The notes beneath the pieces were generated by a model. That model did no database searches, had not been told where the DNA came from, and was given only the letters and a program-made list of their open reading frames with translations. A stretch of DNA of 64,000 bases from Uliginosibacterium sp. Its GTDB lineage: Bacteria > Pseudomonadota > Gammaproteobacteria > Burkholderiales > Rhodocyclaceae. The translations under genes were made by a program, and so were the position numbers. Every line of letters begins with the position of its first letter. Within the stretch, counting starts at the first letter, position 1. Location: contig JADKDZ010000009.1 of NCBI GenBank assembly GCA_016718265.1, positions 62,001-126,000 on the forward strand. The letters are read 5' to 3'. Below are positions 1 through 8,133 of the stretch, piece by piece.

Positions 1-1
1 A

Positions 2-1249
2 GACAGTGCGGCAGCATCGCGCGAGTTGAGTGCCAGTCTTCGTCGCTGGGGCTTCAATGTCTCTTCGGCGTCCAGCGGCGGTGAGGCCGAGGACTTGCTC
101 AAGGAGGCCGCACAGGCCGGTGCGGCGTTTGATTTGATGATTGTGGATGCCAACATGCCGGACCCCGCCGGGTTCGCCTTGCCCTCTCGGTTTCACGATG
201 CGGGGGCGCCGTGCGGCCGAATCATCATGATGCTCAACTCCGACTCGCAGCGGAACGATGCGGCGCGTTGCCGGCAATTGGGCGTCCGGTCAAACGTGGT
301 CAAACCTGTTTCCGCGCCGGATCTGCTCGATGCGATCCGTCTGGCCTTGATCCCCGGGCAGGAAGAGCCGGAAGTCGAACTTGCGGAATTCCAGATTGAT
401 GAGCAGCTGCTGCGGAATGGATCGAGCAAGCCGGATCGGCGCCAGGAAGTGCTGCTGGTAGAAGACAACCCCGTGAATCAGACCGTGGCGACCAAGATCA
501 TGCAGCGCGCGGGCTACGAAGTCACGGTCGCGGGCGACGGCCAGGAAGCAATCGAGTGGTTCGAGAAGAAGCGCTTTGATTTGATCCTGATGGATGTGCA
601 GATGCCGGTGCTGGGCGGAATCGAGGCGACAAAAGCGATCCGGGCGCGGGAAGCGCGGCGAAGCTGGGCGATGTCTGGGCGCTGGGAGGTGACGCCGATC
701 ATCGCCATGACGGCGCACGTGATGCAGGGAGACCGCGAGCGCTGCCTGGAGGCGGGCATGGATGATTACGTCTCCAAGCCGATTCAGCCCTCCGATCTGT
801 TTGCCGCGATTGAGCGGGTCAGCAAGCGTCTGGAAACAACCGATTTTGAAGGCATGAGTCTGGCACAGTTCGCAAACGCCGAAGATTTGAACGGTTCAGA
901 GGATGGTGTGGCCGACCTCGATCAGACCCGTACCCTGCTTGAAGGGGATAACGAAGCGGTGGATTCATTGATCGGCATCTTCTTGAGTGACTTGGGCAAG
1001 AATTGTGTTCAGCTTGAGAAAGCGGTGATTACAAACGACGGCAAAATGATCGGTGCGCTCTCGCACTCGCTGAAGTCGTCGGTCGGCGTGTTTGGCGCCA
1101 CGCTGGCTGCCGATGCGGCGCAGATTGTGGAGCACGCGGCACGGCGCGGTGAGCTGGAGGCCGCGAAGAAAGCGGTGCCCGGCTTCATTCAGGAGTTGAA
1201 TCGTTTGGCGAGCTACTTGCGCCGGTATGTAGAGTTGCGGCAGCGGTAA
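2..1249 (+). CDS. Hybrid sensor/phosphorelay protein, C-terminal part (Rec-Rec-Hpt), 5' truncated by window edge
   Basis: The reading frame is open from base 2, so the gene begins outside the window; the TTG at 26 is only an internal codon. The visible 415 residues hold two CheY-like receiver domains and an Hpt domain. Receiver 1 (about residues 1-115) carries the phospho-acceptor candidate Asp49 in LMIVDANMP. Receiver 2 (about 147-275) has the acidic pair Glu154-Asp155 (VEDNPVNQ), Asp198 in LMDVQMP, and the later KP lysine. The Hpt domain (about 310-405) has His355 in ALSHSLKSS. This Rec-Rec-Hpt tail is typical of BarA/GacS-like hybrid histidine kinases, whose kinase part would lie upstream. 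The role is phosphotransfer to a separate response regulator; the input signal cannot be told. The next gene, carA, has its own promoter. Confidence 0.9.
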   Translation, partial: DSAAASRELSASLRRWGFNVSSASSGGEAEDLLKEAAQAGAAFDLMIVDANMPDPAGFALPSRFHDAGAPCGRIIMMLNSDSQRNDAARCRQLGVRSNVVKPVSAPDLLDAIRLALIPGQEEPEVELAEFQIDEQLLRNGSSKPDRRQEVLLVEDNPVNQTVATKIMQRAGYEVTVAGDGQEAIEWFEKKRFDLILMDVQMPVLGGIEATKAIRAREARRSWAMSGRWEVTPIIAMTAHVMQGDRERCLEAGMDDYVSKPIQPSDLFAAIERVSKRLETTDFEGMSLAQFANAEDLNGSEDGVADLDQTRTLLEGDNEAVDSLIGIFLSDLGKNCVQLEKAVITNDGKMIGALSHSLKSSVGVFGATLAADAAQIVEHAARRGELEAAKKAVPGFIQELNRLASYLRRYVELRQR

Positions 1250-1285
1250 CGGATCGTTCGTGTGCTGGGCCGAGTGAGCTGCGCG

Positions 1286-1315
1286 TTGCCGGCGGCCCGA
1301 TTTTCGGGCTATAAT
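1286..1315 (+). promoter_or_regulatory. Sigma70-type promoter of carAB
   Basis: TTGCCG (1286-1291) and a perfect TATAAT (1310-1315) are separated by 18 bp, followed by a GC-rich discriminator (CCGCG). Transcription would start near 1322, about 130 nt before carA. A similar TATAATCCGCG string precedes purL at 37143. A GC-rich discriminator is the type sensitive to ppGpp/DksA in proteobacteria; that regulation is inference here. Confidence 0.7.
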
Positions 1316-1331
1316 CCGCGACGTTTGCAAG

Positions 1332-1364
1332 CGGGACTCGTCTGGAAAGACGGGTCCCGTTTTT
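1332..1364 (+). terminator. Terminator-like hairpin in the carA 5' leader (candidate attenuator)
   Basis: An 11-bp stem (1332-1342 with 1349-1359, one G-T pair) closes a 6-nt loop and is followed by five T residues. It starts about 10 nt after the predicted carA transcription start, so it cannot terminate the upstream gene without also lying in the carA leader. Either it is the terminator of the upstream phosphorelay gene that overlaps the carA leader, or it attenuates carAB. No obvious leader peptide precedes it because the leader before the stem is too short. Confidence 0.65.
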
Positions 1365-1452
1365 CACGTCGGTAGCCCGACTTGCCGCGATTGTTGTCGC
1401 GAGGCGAGTACGGAGCAGGCGACTCGATTTCAAAGGTTCTCAGGAGTGATTG

Positions 1453-2601
1453 ATGGTGACTGATACGCTGTATGCGTTGCTCGCACTGGCCGATGGCACA
1501 CTTTTTCATGGGCAGGGCGTGGGTGCTGTAGGCAAGAGTGTCGGTGAGGTGGTGTTCAATACAGCCATTACCGGCTATCAGGAAATCCTGACTGATCCAT
1601 CCTACACCCGTCAGATTGTCACCCTGACACATCCGCATATCGGTAACGTCGGCGTGAATCGCGAAGACTGCGAAGCCGGCAAGATCTATGCTGCGGGTCT
1701 TGTGATCCGTGATTTGCCACTGCTGGTATCGAATTTTCGCTCAGAGCAGACCCTTGACGCCTACATGAAGGCTGAGAACGTGGTGGGGATTGCCGGAATC
1801 GACACCCGCAAACTGACGCGAATCTTGCGCGAGAAGGGTGCTCAGGCAGGCTGTCTGGTCACGGCGACGAGTCAGAAAGAACTCAACGCGGAGGCCGCGA
1901 TCGCCGAGGCGCGCGCCTTCCCTGGGCTGGCAGGGATGGATCTGGCGAAGGTGGTAACAACGGATAAGCCCTACGCCTGGACCTCCGGTGAATGGAAGCT
2001 GGGCCAAGGCTTCGTCGAGCAGACAGCGGCAAAATTCCACGTGGTGGCCTATGACTTTGGCGTCAAGCGCAATATTCTGCACATGCTGGCAGAGCGGGGG
2101 TGCCGCTTGACCGTGGTGCCGGCGCAGACAACGGCTGCGGAAGTGCTGGCGCTGAGTCCGGACGGCGTCTTTCTCTCGAACGGCCCTGGCGACCCGGAAC
2201 CCTGTGACTATGCGATTGCGGCGGCCCGCGAGTTTCTCGCGCGCAAGCTGCCTACCTTCGGCATCTGTCTCGGACACCAGATTCTGGGACTGGCCGCAGG
2301 GGCGAAGACGCTGAAGATGAAATTCGGCCATCACGGCGCCAACCACCCTGTCAAAGATCTTGATACGGGGCGCGTACTGATTACGAGCCAGAACCACGGG
2401 TTTGCCGTGGATGAGAAAACCCTGCCGGCGAATGTGAAAGCGTCCCACGTGTCATTGTTTGACGGCAGTTTGCAAGGCCTCGTCTGGACAGATCGACCTG
2501 CGCTGTGTTTCCAGGGGCATCCCGAAGCCAGCCCTGGCCCGCATGACGTGGCCTACCTGTTTGATCGCTTTATCGATCTGATGGCATCGGCAGGCAAATA
2601 A
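1453..2601 (+). CDS. carA: Carbamoyl-phosphate synthase small (glutaminase) subunit
   Basis: CarA hydrolyses glutamine and channels ammonia to CarB for carbamoyl phosphate, the precursor of pyrimidines and arginine. The 382-residue protein has the CarA N-terminal domain (ADGTLFHGQ, TGYQEILTDPSY) and a class I glutamine amidotransferase domain with the nucleophile Cys272 in FGICLGHQ and the histidine-containing GHPEASPGPHD near the end. The ATG at 1453 is chosen over the TTG at 1450 because AGGAG (1442-1446) sits 6 nt before it. carB follows 71 bp downstream on the same strand, so the two are expected to be co-transcribed. Confidence 0.97.
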   Translation: MVTDTLYALLALADGTLFHGQGVGAVGKSVGEVVFNTAITGYQEILTDPSYTRQIVTLTHPHIGNVGVNREDCEAGKIYAAGLVIRDLPLLVSNFRSEQTLDAYMKAENVVGIAGIDTRKLTRILREKGAQAGCLVTATSQKELNAEAAIAEARAFPGLAGMDLAKVVTTDKPYAWTSGEWKLGQGFVEQTAAKFHVVAYDFGVKRNILHMLAERGCRLTVVPAQTTAAEVLALSPDGVFLSNGPGDPEPCDYAIAAAREFLARKLPTFGICLGHQILGLAAGAKTLKMKFGHHGANHPVKDLDTGRVLITSQNHGFAVDEKTLPANVKASHVSLFDGSLQGLVWTDRPALCFQGHPEASPGPHDVAYLFDRFIDLMASAGK

Positions 2602-2672
2602 GTAAGTCGAATTCCATATCGGGCGCAGCCAGTGGGCTGCGCTTCAATCAGTAACGAAATTCAGGTGTTGAT

Positions 2673-5600
2673 ATGCCCAAGCGGACAGACATCCAATCCA
2701 TCCTCATCATCGGCGCAGGCCCGATCATCATCGGTCAGGCCTGTGAGTTCGATTATTCCGGCGCCCAGGCCTGCAAGGCGCTGCGTGACGAAGGTTACAA
2801 GGTCATCCTGGTCAATTCGAACCCGGCGACGATCATGACCGACCCGAACATGGCGGATGTGACCTACATCGAGCCGATCACCTGGCAAGTGCTGGAGCGC
2901 ATCATCGAGAAGGAGCGCCCGGACGCGGTCTTGCCCACAATGGGCGGCCAGACAGCCCTGAACGCGGCCTTGGATCTGTGGCATAACGGCGTGCTGGACA
3001 AGTACAAGGTTGAGCTGATCGGCGCTACACCCGAGGCCATCGATAAGGCGGAAGACCGGCAAAAATTCAAGCTGGCGATGGAGAAAATCGGTCTGGAGTC
3101 AGCGCGCTCCGGCATTGCGCACAGCATGGAAGAGGCGCTTGCGGTGCAGGCCAAGGTCGGATTCCCGGCAATCATCCGTCCCTCGTTCACGATGGGTGGT
3201 ACGGGTGGCGGCATTGCCTACAACATTGAAGAATTCAACGAGATCTGTACGCGGGGCTTGGATCTTTCGCCAACGCGCGAACTGCTGATTGAAGAGTCAC
3301 TGCTGGGGTGGAAGGAATTCGAGATGGAAGTCGTGCGCGACAAGCACGACAACTGCATCATCGTCTGCTCAATTGAGAACCTGGACCCGATGGGGGTGCA
3401 TACCGGCGATTCCATCACCATTGCACCCGCGCAGACGCTGACAGATAAAGAGTATCAGATCATGCGGAACGCGTCGGTCGCGGTGCTGCGTGAAGTGGGC
3501 GTGGACACCGGTGGCTCTAACGTTCAGTTCGCTGTGAATCCAGAAGACGGCCGTTTGATCGTCATCGAGATGAATCCGCGCGTATCGCGCTCATCCGCCC
3601 TGGCTTCCAAGGCGACAGGGTTCCCGATTGCCAAGGTCGCGGCCAAGCTGGCGGTCGGCTTTACGCTGGATGAGCTGAAGAATGACATTACCGGGGGTGC
3701 TACGCCGGCGTCATTCGAGCCGTCGATTGACTACATCGTCACCAAGGTGCCGCGTTTTGCGTTCGAGAAGTTCCCGCAGGCGCCAGACCGTCTGACCACG
3801 CAGATGAAATCTGTGGGTGAGGTGATGGCGATGGGCCGTACCTTCCAGGAGTCTTTCCAGAAGGCATTGCGCGGCCTTGAAGTCGGTGTCTATGGTCTGG
3901 ACGAAATCGAGTGTGATCGCGAAGAGCTTGAGCACGAGCTGGCGAGCCCAGGCGCCGAGCGGATCTGGTACGTGGGCCAAGCTTTCCGTGAGGGTTATTC
4001 GCTGGACGCCGTGCATCAGCTGACGAAGATTGATCCCTGGTTCCTGGCGCAGCTTGAAGACATCGTCAAGTCCGAAAAGAATCTGGCGGGCCGCTCCCTG
4101 AAGAGTCTGGACGCCGGCGCACTGCGCGCGCTCAAACGCAAAGGCTTCTCTGATCGCCGGCTGGCCAAGCTGCTGGGCTCCGATGAAACGGCAGTCCGCC
4201 TGTATCGCCATTCGCTGGGTGTGCGTCCGGTGTACAAGCGGGTGGATACCTGCGCGGCGGAGTTTGCATCAAGCACTGCCTATATGTATTCCTGCTACGA
4301 GGAGGAGTGCGAGGCGCAACCGTCTGACAAGAAGAAAATCATGGTGTTGGGCGGCGGCCCGAACCGGATTGGCCAGGGGATCGAGTTCGATTACTGCTGC
4401 GTGCATGCGGCGCTCGCCATGCGCGAAGATGGCTATGAGACCATCATGGTCAACTGCAACCCCGAGACCGTATCGACCGACTACGACACTTCGGACCGTC
4501 TGTACTTCGAGCCTCTGACCCTGGAGGACATCCTCGAGATCGTCGCGGTGGAAAAGCCGGTCGGTGTCATCGTGCAGTTTGGCGGGCAGACCCCGTTGAA
4601 GCGCGCCCGTGATCTGGAAGCGAATGGAGTGCCCATTATCGGGACCAGCCCGGACATGATTGATGCCGCGGAAGATCGCGAGCGCTTCCAGAAGCTGCTG
4701 CAGGATCTGGGTTTGCGTCAACCGCCCAACCGCACTGCGCGCACGGAGGCTGACGCCATTCGGCTGGCCGCGGAGATCGGGTACCCGCTTGTCGTTCGCC
4801 CGAGCTACGTTCTGGGCGGTCGTGCAATGGAAATCGTGCACGAGCAGAAGGACCTTGAACGTTACATGCGTGAAGCCATCAAGGTGTCGAACGACTCGCC
4901 TGTGCTACTGGATCGCTTCCTGAACGACGCGACGGAAATTGACGTGGATGCCTTGTCGGATGGTTCGCAGGTGATCATTGGCGGCATCATGCAGCACATT
5001 GAACAAGCGGGCGTGCACTCCGGCGATTCTGCCTGTTCGTTGCCGCCCTATACCCTGTCGAAGACTTTGCAGGATGAATTGCGTCGGCAGACCGAGTTGA
5101 TGGCGCGTGGCTTGAACGTTTGCGGTCTCATGAACGTGCAGTTCGCGATTCAGGGAGAAACGGTCTATGTGCTCGAGGTAAATCCGCGCGCCTCACGAAC
5201 CGTGCCTTTCGTGTCAAAAGCCTGTTCATTGCCACTCGCCAAGATTGCCGCACGCTGCATGGCGGGGCAAAGCCTGGCCTCGCAAGGGATCACGCGCGAG
5301 ATCGTGCCGCCGTATTACTCGGTGAAGGAAGCCGTATTCCCCTTCAACAAGTTCCCGGGTGTTGACACCATCCTGGGCCCGGAGATGAAGTCGACCGGGG
5401 AAGTCATGGGCGTTGGCAAGACTTTCGCCGAAGCCTTTGTGAAGAGCCAGCTTGCGGCCGGTACACGACTTCCGTCGTCGGGTACCGCCTTCATCAGCGT
5501 GAAGCAGACTGACCGCCCGAAGGCTGTAGATGTCGCGCGGGAACTGCTTGAATTAGGCTTCAAGGTTGTGGCGACAAAGGGCACTGCCGCCTATCTTCAA

Positions 5601-5882
5601 GATGCGGGTGTGGCCGCCATAGCATCGGTCAACAAGGTGGGAGAAGGACGCCCGCATATTGTTGACATGATCAAGAACAATGAAATCTCGCTGATCATCA
5701 ATACCGTAGAAGAGAAGCGTCAGGCCATTACGGATTCACGTTCAATCCGTACCAGTGCCCTTTCCGCCAAAGTCACTGTGTTTACGACGATCGAAGGCGC
5801 GCGTGCAGCCTGTATGGGCATTCGCTATATGAATGAACTGGAACCCTATTCGCTGCAAGAACTGCATGCACAACTGAGCTAA
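2673..5882 (+). CDS. carB: Carbamoyl-phosphate synthase large subunit
   Basis: The 1069-residue product is full length for CarB. It has two homologous ATP-grasp halves, each starting with a GAGPIIIGQ / GGGPNRIGQG phosphate-binding segment (the second near residue 560), an oligomerisation region between them, and a C-terminal MGS-like allosteric domain (about 940-1069) where UMP and ornithine act in E. coli. CarB makes carbamoyl phosphate from bicarbonate, ammonia supplied by CarA, and two ATP. An AGGTG ribosome-binding site precedes the ATG. greA starts 8 bp after the stop codon. Confidence 0.97.
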   Translation: MPKRTDIQSILIIGAGPIIIGQACEFDYSGAQACKALRDEGYKVILVNSNPATIMTDPNMADVTYIEPITWQVLERIIEKERPDAVLPTMGGQTALNAALDLWHNGVLDKYKVELIGATPEAIDKAEDRQKFKLAMEKIGLESARSGIAHSMEEALAVQAKVGFPAIIRPSFTMGGTGGGIAYNIEEFNEICTRGLDLSPTRELLIEESLLGWKEFEMEVVRDKHDNCIIVCSIENLDPMGVHTGDSITIAPAQTLTDKEYQIMRNASVAVLREVGVDTGGSNVQFAVNPEDGRLIVIEMNPRVSRSSALASKATGFPIAKVAAKLAVGFTLDELKNDITGGATPASFEPSIDYIVTKVPRFAFEKFPQAPDRLTTQMKSVGEVMAMGRTFQESFQKALRGLEVGVYGLDEIECDREELEHELASPGAERIWYVGQAFREGYSLDAVHQLTKIDPWFLAQLEDIVKSEKNLAGRSLKSLDAGALRALKRKGFSDRRLAKLLGSDETAVRLYRHSLGVRPVYKRVDTCAAEFASSTAYMYSCYEEECEAQPSDKKKIMVLGGGPNRIGQGIEFDYCCVHAALAMREDGYETIMVNCNPETVSTDYDTSDRLYFEPLTLEDILEIVAVEKPVGVIVQFGGQTPLKRARDLEANGVPIIGTSPDMIDAAEDRERFQKLLQDLGLRQPPNRTARTEADAIRLAAEIGYPLVVRPSYVLGGRAMEIVHEQKDLERYMREAIKVSNDSPVLLDRFLNDATEIDVDALSDGSQVIIGGIMQHIEQAGVHSGDSACSLPPYTLSKTLQDELRRQTELMARGLNVCGLMNVQFAIQGETVYVLEVNPRASRTVPFVSKACSLPLAKIAARCMAGQSLASQGITREIVPPYYSVKEAVFPFNKFPGVDTILGPEMKSTGEVMGVGKTFAEAFVKSQLAAGTRLPSSGTAFISVKQTDRPKAVDVARELLELGFKVVATKGTAAYLQDAGVAAIASVNKVGEGRPHIVDMIKNNEISLIINTVEEKRQAITDSRSIRTSALSAKVTVFTTIEGARAACMGIRYMNELEPYSLQELHAQLS

Positions 5883-5890
5883 GAACTCCG

Positions 5891-6367
5891 ATGATCAAGA
5901 CACCACTAACCGTGAATGGCGCTGAATTGCTACGTGCCGAACTGCACCGCCTCAAGACGATTGAGCGGCCGAGCGTGATTGCTGCGATTGCTGAGGCGCG
6001 CTCGCACGGCGATCTCTCGGAAAATGCGGAATATGATGCGGCCAAGGAACGACAAGGCTTCATTGAAGGCCGGATCGCCGAGGTCGAAAGTAAGTTGTCC
6101 ACGGCACAGATCATCGATCCCGCCATGCTGGATGCCGATGGCCGGTGTGTGTTCGGGGCTACGATCGATCTCGAAGACCTGGGGAGCAGCAAGCGCGTGG
6201 TCTACCAGATCGTCGGTGATGACGAAGCAGACTTGAAAGCGGGCAAGATCTCCATCAGTTCGCCGATAGCCCGTGCGCTGATCGGCAAATTTGCCGGGGA
6301 TGTCGCGGAAGTGCAAGCGCCTGGTGGTGTGCGGGAATACGAGATCATCGACGTCCGCTACATCTGA
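5891..6367 (+). CDS. greA: Transcription elongation factor GreA
   Basis: GreA stimulates the endonucleolytic cleavage activity of stalled, backtracked RNA polymerase. The 158-residue length matches the family. The N-terminal coiled coil carries the conserved segment HGDLSENAEYDAAKERQ with the acidic tip residues (Asp and Glu), and the C-terminal FKBP-like domain includes ISISSPIARALIGK. The gene sits 8 bp after carB, an arrangement also found in other proteobacteria, and is probably in the same transcript. Confidence 0.96.
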   Translation: MIKTPLTVNGAELLRAELHRLKTIERPSVIAAIAEARSHGDLSENAEYDAAKERQGFIEGRIAEVESKLSTAQIIDPAMLDADGRCVFGATIDLEDLGSSKRVVYQIVGDDEADLKAGKISISSPIARALIGKFAGDVAEVQAPGGVREYEIIDVRYI

Positions 6368-6381
6368 CGCGGCGAAGCACG

Positions 6382-6837
6382 ATGAGCCGCGTGGCAGATT
6401 ACCTTTTTGCGCTGGCGCTGACCTTGTGGGTCGGCGCGCTGTGGGCTATCGGCTATATTTCCGCGCCGGTGCTCTTCAGTGCCTTGGGGGATCATGGTCT
6501 TGCCGGCGCATTGGCCGGAAAGCAATTTGCGATCGTCGCGTGGCTGGGGATTGGCTGTGCGGCGTATGCCTTGATTTACCTGCTCGCGAAGGACAGCACG
6601 GCAGTGCTCAAAACTGCTGTTTTCTGGTTGATCATTCTGATGCTTCTGCTTGTGTTGGCCGGTCACTTCGGGGTTGGTCCGATTCTGGATCAGCTTAAGC
6701 TGGAAGCATTGCCACGCGAGGTGATGGAGAGCGTATTTCGGGATCGCTTTGTCGCCTGGCATGGAATTGCCAGCGTGCTCTATCTCGTACAAAGTGTGCT
6801 GGGGGCCGTCTTGGTCACCCAGATCGTCAAGCGCTAA
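6382..6837 (+). CDS. DUF4149 family inner-membrane protein
   Basis: A 151-residue hydrophobic protein with about four transmembrane helices: near the start (LALTLWVGALWAIGYISAP), around residues 46-65, around 75-100, and at the C terminus. The N-terminal motif with a Trp-Val-Gly turn followed by Pro is typical of DUF4149, a family of unknown function commonly encoded beside greA in betaproteobacteria. It begins 14 bp after greA and is probably the last gene of the carAB-greA unit. No catalytic residues are apparent. Confidence 0.8.
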   Translation: MSRVADYLFALALTLWVGALWAIGYISAPVLFSALGDHGLAGALAGKQFAIVAWLGIGCAAYALIYLLAKDSTAVLKTAVFWLIILMLLLVLAGHFGVGPILDQLKLEALPREVMESVFRDRFVAWHGIASVLYLVQSVLGAVLVTQIVKR

Positions 6838-6841
6838 GGGT

Positions 6842-6871
6842 CTGAGCAGAAGCCAGTGGCGTTCTGCTCAG
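6842..6871. terminator. Hairpin between convergent genes
   Basis: A perfect 10-bp stem (6842-6851 with 6862-6871) lies between the DUF4149 gene and yhbY, which converge here. No T run follows on either strand, so it may be an mRNA 3'-end hairpin or a factor-dependent terminator serving both transcripts. Confidence 0.5.
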
Positions 6872-6882
6872 CTCACAAGGTA

Positions 6883-7356
6883 TCAGCGTGCGCTTTTTCT
6901 GACGCGGCTGCTGCCCGCGGTAGGCTTGCGGTAGCGCGGCGCGGGGGCTCCAGCCAGTGATTTCCGCGGTGCGTTGCCGGTGGTGGGGCGCCCGGGGCGC
7001 AGTTCAAAAGCCGGTTTTGCAGCGGCTTTACCACGCGCGGGGCGCTTGGGCTTGGTGGCCACGGCACTGGCCGACGGCAGGGGTTTCGGGTTAGGGCGGT
7101 ACACGACCAGCAGTTTGCCGATGTTCTGCACCGCTGCGCACTTGAGTTGGGCGCAGATTTCCGCAAGATATGCCGCACGCGCCTCACGGTCATCGCCATA
7201 CACGCGGACTTTGATAAGTTCGTGCGCCTTCAGCGCGGCATCGATTTCTTTCAGAACCGATACGCTGAGGCCGTTGCCGGCGATACTGACGACGGGGTCG
7301 AGGTGGTGGGCCTGGGCGCGTAACTCGCGACGTTGGCTGGATGAAATTTCTAGCAT
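6883..7356 (-). CDS. yhbY: YhbY/CRM-domain RNA-binding protein with a long basic tail
   Basis: The 157-residue product begins with a CRM domain (about residues 1-95): SSSQRRELRAQAHHLDPVV, the GNGL segment corresponding to the GxxG loop, and a KVRVYGDD strand. YhbY associates with pre-50S ribosomal particles in E. coli. After the domain comes a roughly 60-residue Lys/Arg/Pro/Ala-rich tail that the ~97-residue E. coli protein lacks. The start at 7356 is chosen because AAGGA lies 8 nt upstream and the domain begins there; longer in-frame extensions run into rlmE. It is divergent from rlmE with 45 bp between the starts. Confidence 0.9.
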   Translation of the reverse strand: MLEISSSQRRELRAQAHHLDPVVSIAGNGLSVSVLKEIDAALKAHELIKVRVYGDDREARAAYLAEICAQLKCAAVQNIGKLLVVYRPNPKPLPSASAVATKPKRPARGKAAAKPAFELRPGRPTTGNAPRKSLAGAPAPRYRKPTAGSSRVRKSAR

Positions 7357-7401
7357 TAACGTGAATCCTTTAGCAAACGTTGATTTTACTATTGATCGAA
7401 G

Positions 7402-8025
7402 ATGAAACGCAGTAAAACCAGCAAGGCATGGATGCAAGAGCATCTGAACGACCCATGGGTTCTCAAAGCCAAGGCCGAGGGATATCGGTCGCGGGCAGTG
7501 TTCAAACTCCTGGAAATCGACAAGAAAGATCGTCTCCTCAAGCCTGGCATCGTGGCTGTCGACCTGGGCTCTGCGCCTGGCTCCTGGTCGCAGGTCGCTG
7601 CGCCACGGCTGAGGCCCGGAGGCGAGTTGTTTGCGCTCGATATCTTGCCGATGGAGCCTTTGCCTGAGGTGACCTTTCTGCAAGGGGATTTTCGCGAAGA
7701 CGCGGTGTTGGCCGAGTTTGAAAGATTATTGGCTGGGCGCGCCGTGGACCTTGTGCTTTCGGACATGGCCCCCAATATGTCGGGGAATGCCGTAAGCGAC
7801 GATGGGCGGATGATGCTGCTGGCTGAGTTGGCACTGGACTTTGCCCGTCAGCACCTTCGTCCCGGCGGCAAGATGCTGATCAAAGTATTTCAGGGCGCAG
7901 GCTTTACGGAGTTTCGCACCGCCATGATGAAGGTTTTTACCTCGGTGCAATCGCGTAAGCCTGATGCCTCCAGAGATCGAAGTGCCGAGGTTTACCTGCT
8001 GGGTCTGGACAAGAAGCAGTCGTGA
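7402..8025 (+). CDS. rlmE: 23S rRNA (uridine-2'-O)-methyltransferase
   Basis: RlmE (FtsJ/RrmJ) methylates U2552 of 23S rRNA late in 50S assembly using S-adenosylmethionine. The 207-residue protein shows the SAM-binding motif VDLGSAPGSWSQ and the K-D-K-E catalytic set: Lys in YRSRAVFKL, Asp in SDMAPNMSG, Lys in KMLIKVFQG and the late Glu in RSAEVYLL. It is followed by ftsH, folP and glmM, the same order as in E. coli. A separate promoter candidate for ftsH lies downstream. Confidence 0.96.
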   Translation: MKRSKTSKAWMQEHLNDPWVLKAKAEGYRSRAVFKLLEIDKKDRLLKPGIVAVDLGSAPGSWSQVAAPRLRPGGELFALDILPMEPLPEVTFLQGDFREDAVLAEFERLLAGRAVDLVLSDMAPNMSGNAVSDDGRMMLLAELALDFARQHLRPGGKMLIKVFQGAGFTEFRTAMMKVFTSVQSRKPDASRDRSAEVYLLGLDKKQS

Positions 8026-8051
8026 TGGTCAGCGCCTATCGCCCCGATTGT

Positions 8052-8080
8052 TTGTTGATCGGAACGTTCGCACATAGAAT
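8052..8080 (+). promoter_or_regulatory. Candidate sigma70 promoter upstream of ftsH
   Basis: TTGTTG (8052-8057) and TAGAAT (8075-8080) are spaced by 17 bp, placing transcription start about 45 nt before the TTG start codon of ftsH. No clear sigma32 (CCCCAT-type) -10 element was found. Confidence 0.4.
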
Positions 8081-8133
8081 GGGTCTATCGCCAAGAATTG
8101 CCGGTCTTTAGCCGGAACGAATCGGGAGTTGCC

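Noticed and set aside
193..718. Long open frames antisense to the phosphorelay gene, and similar long frames antisense to carA, ftsH, purL, gcvP and comEC
   Set aside because: They follow from high GC content and third-position bias of the real genes; their translations show no domains, and they lack ribosome-binding sites.
8041..8060. Sigma32 heat-shock promoter for ftsH
   Set aside because: A CCCCGAT string occurs, but no CTTGAA-type -35 element lies at the right distance; the sigma70-like promoter fits better.
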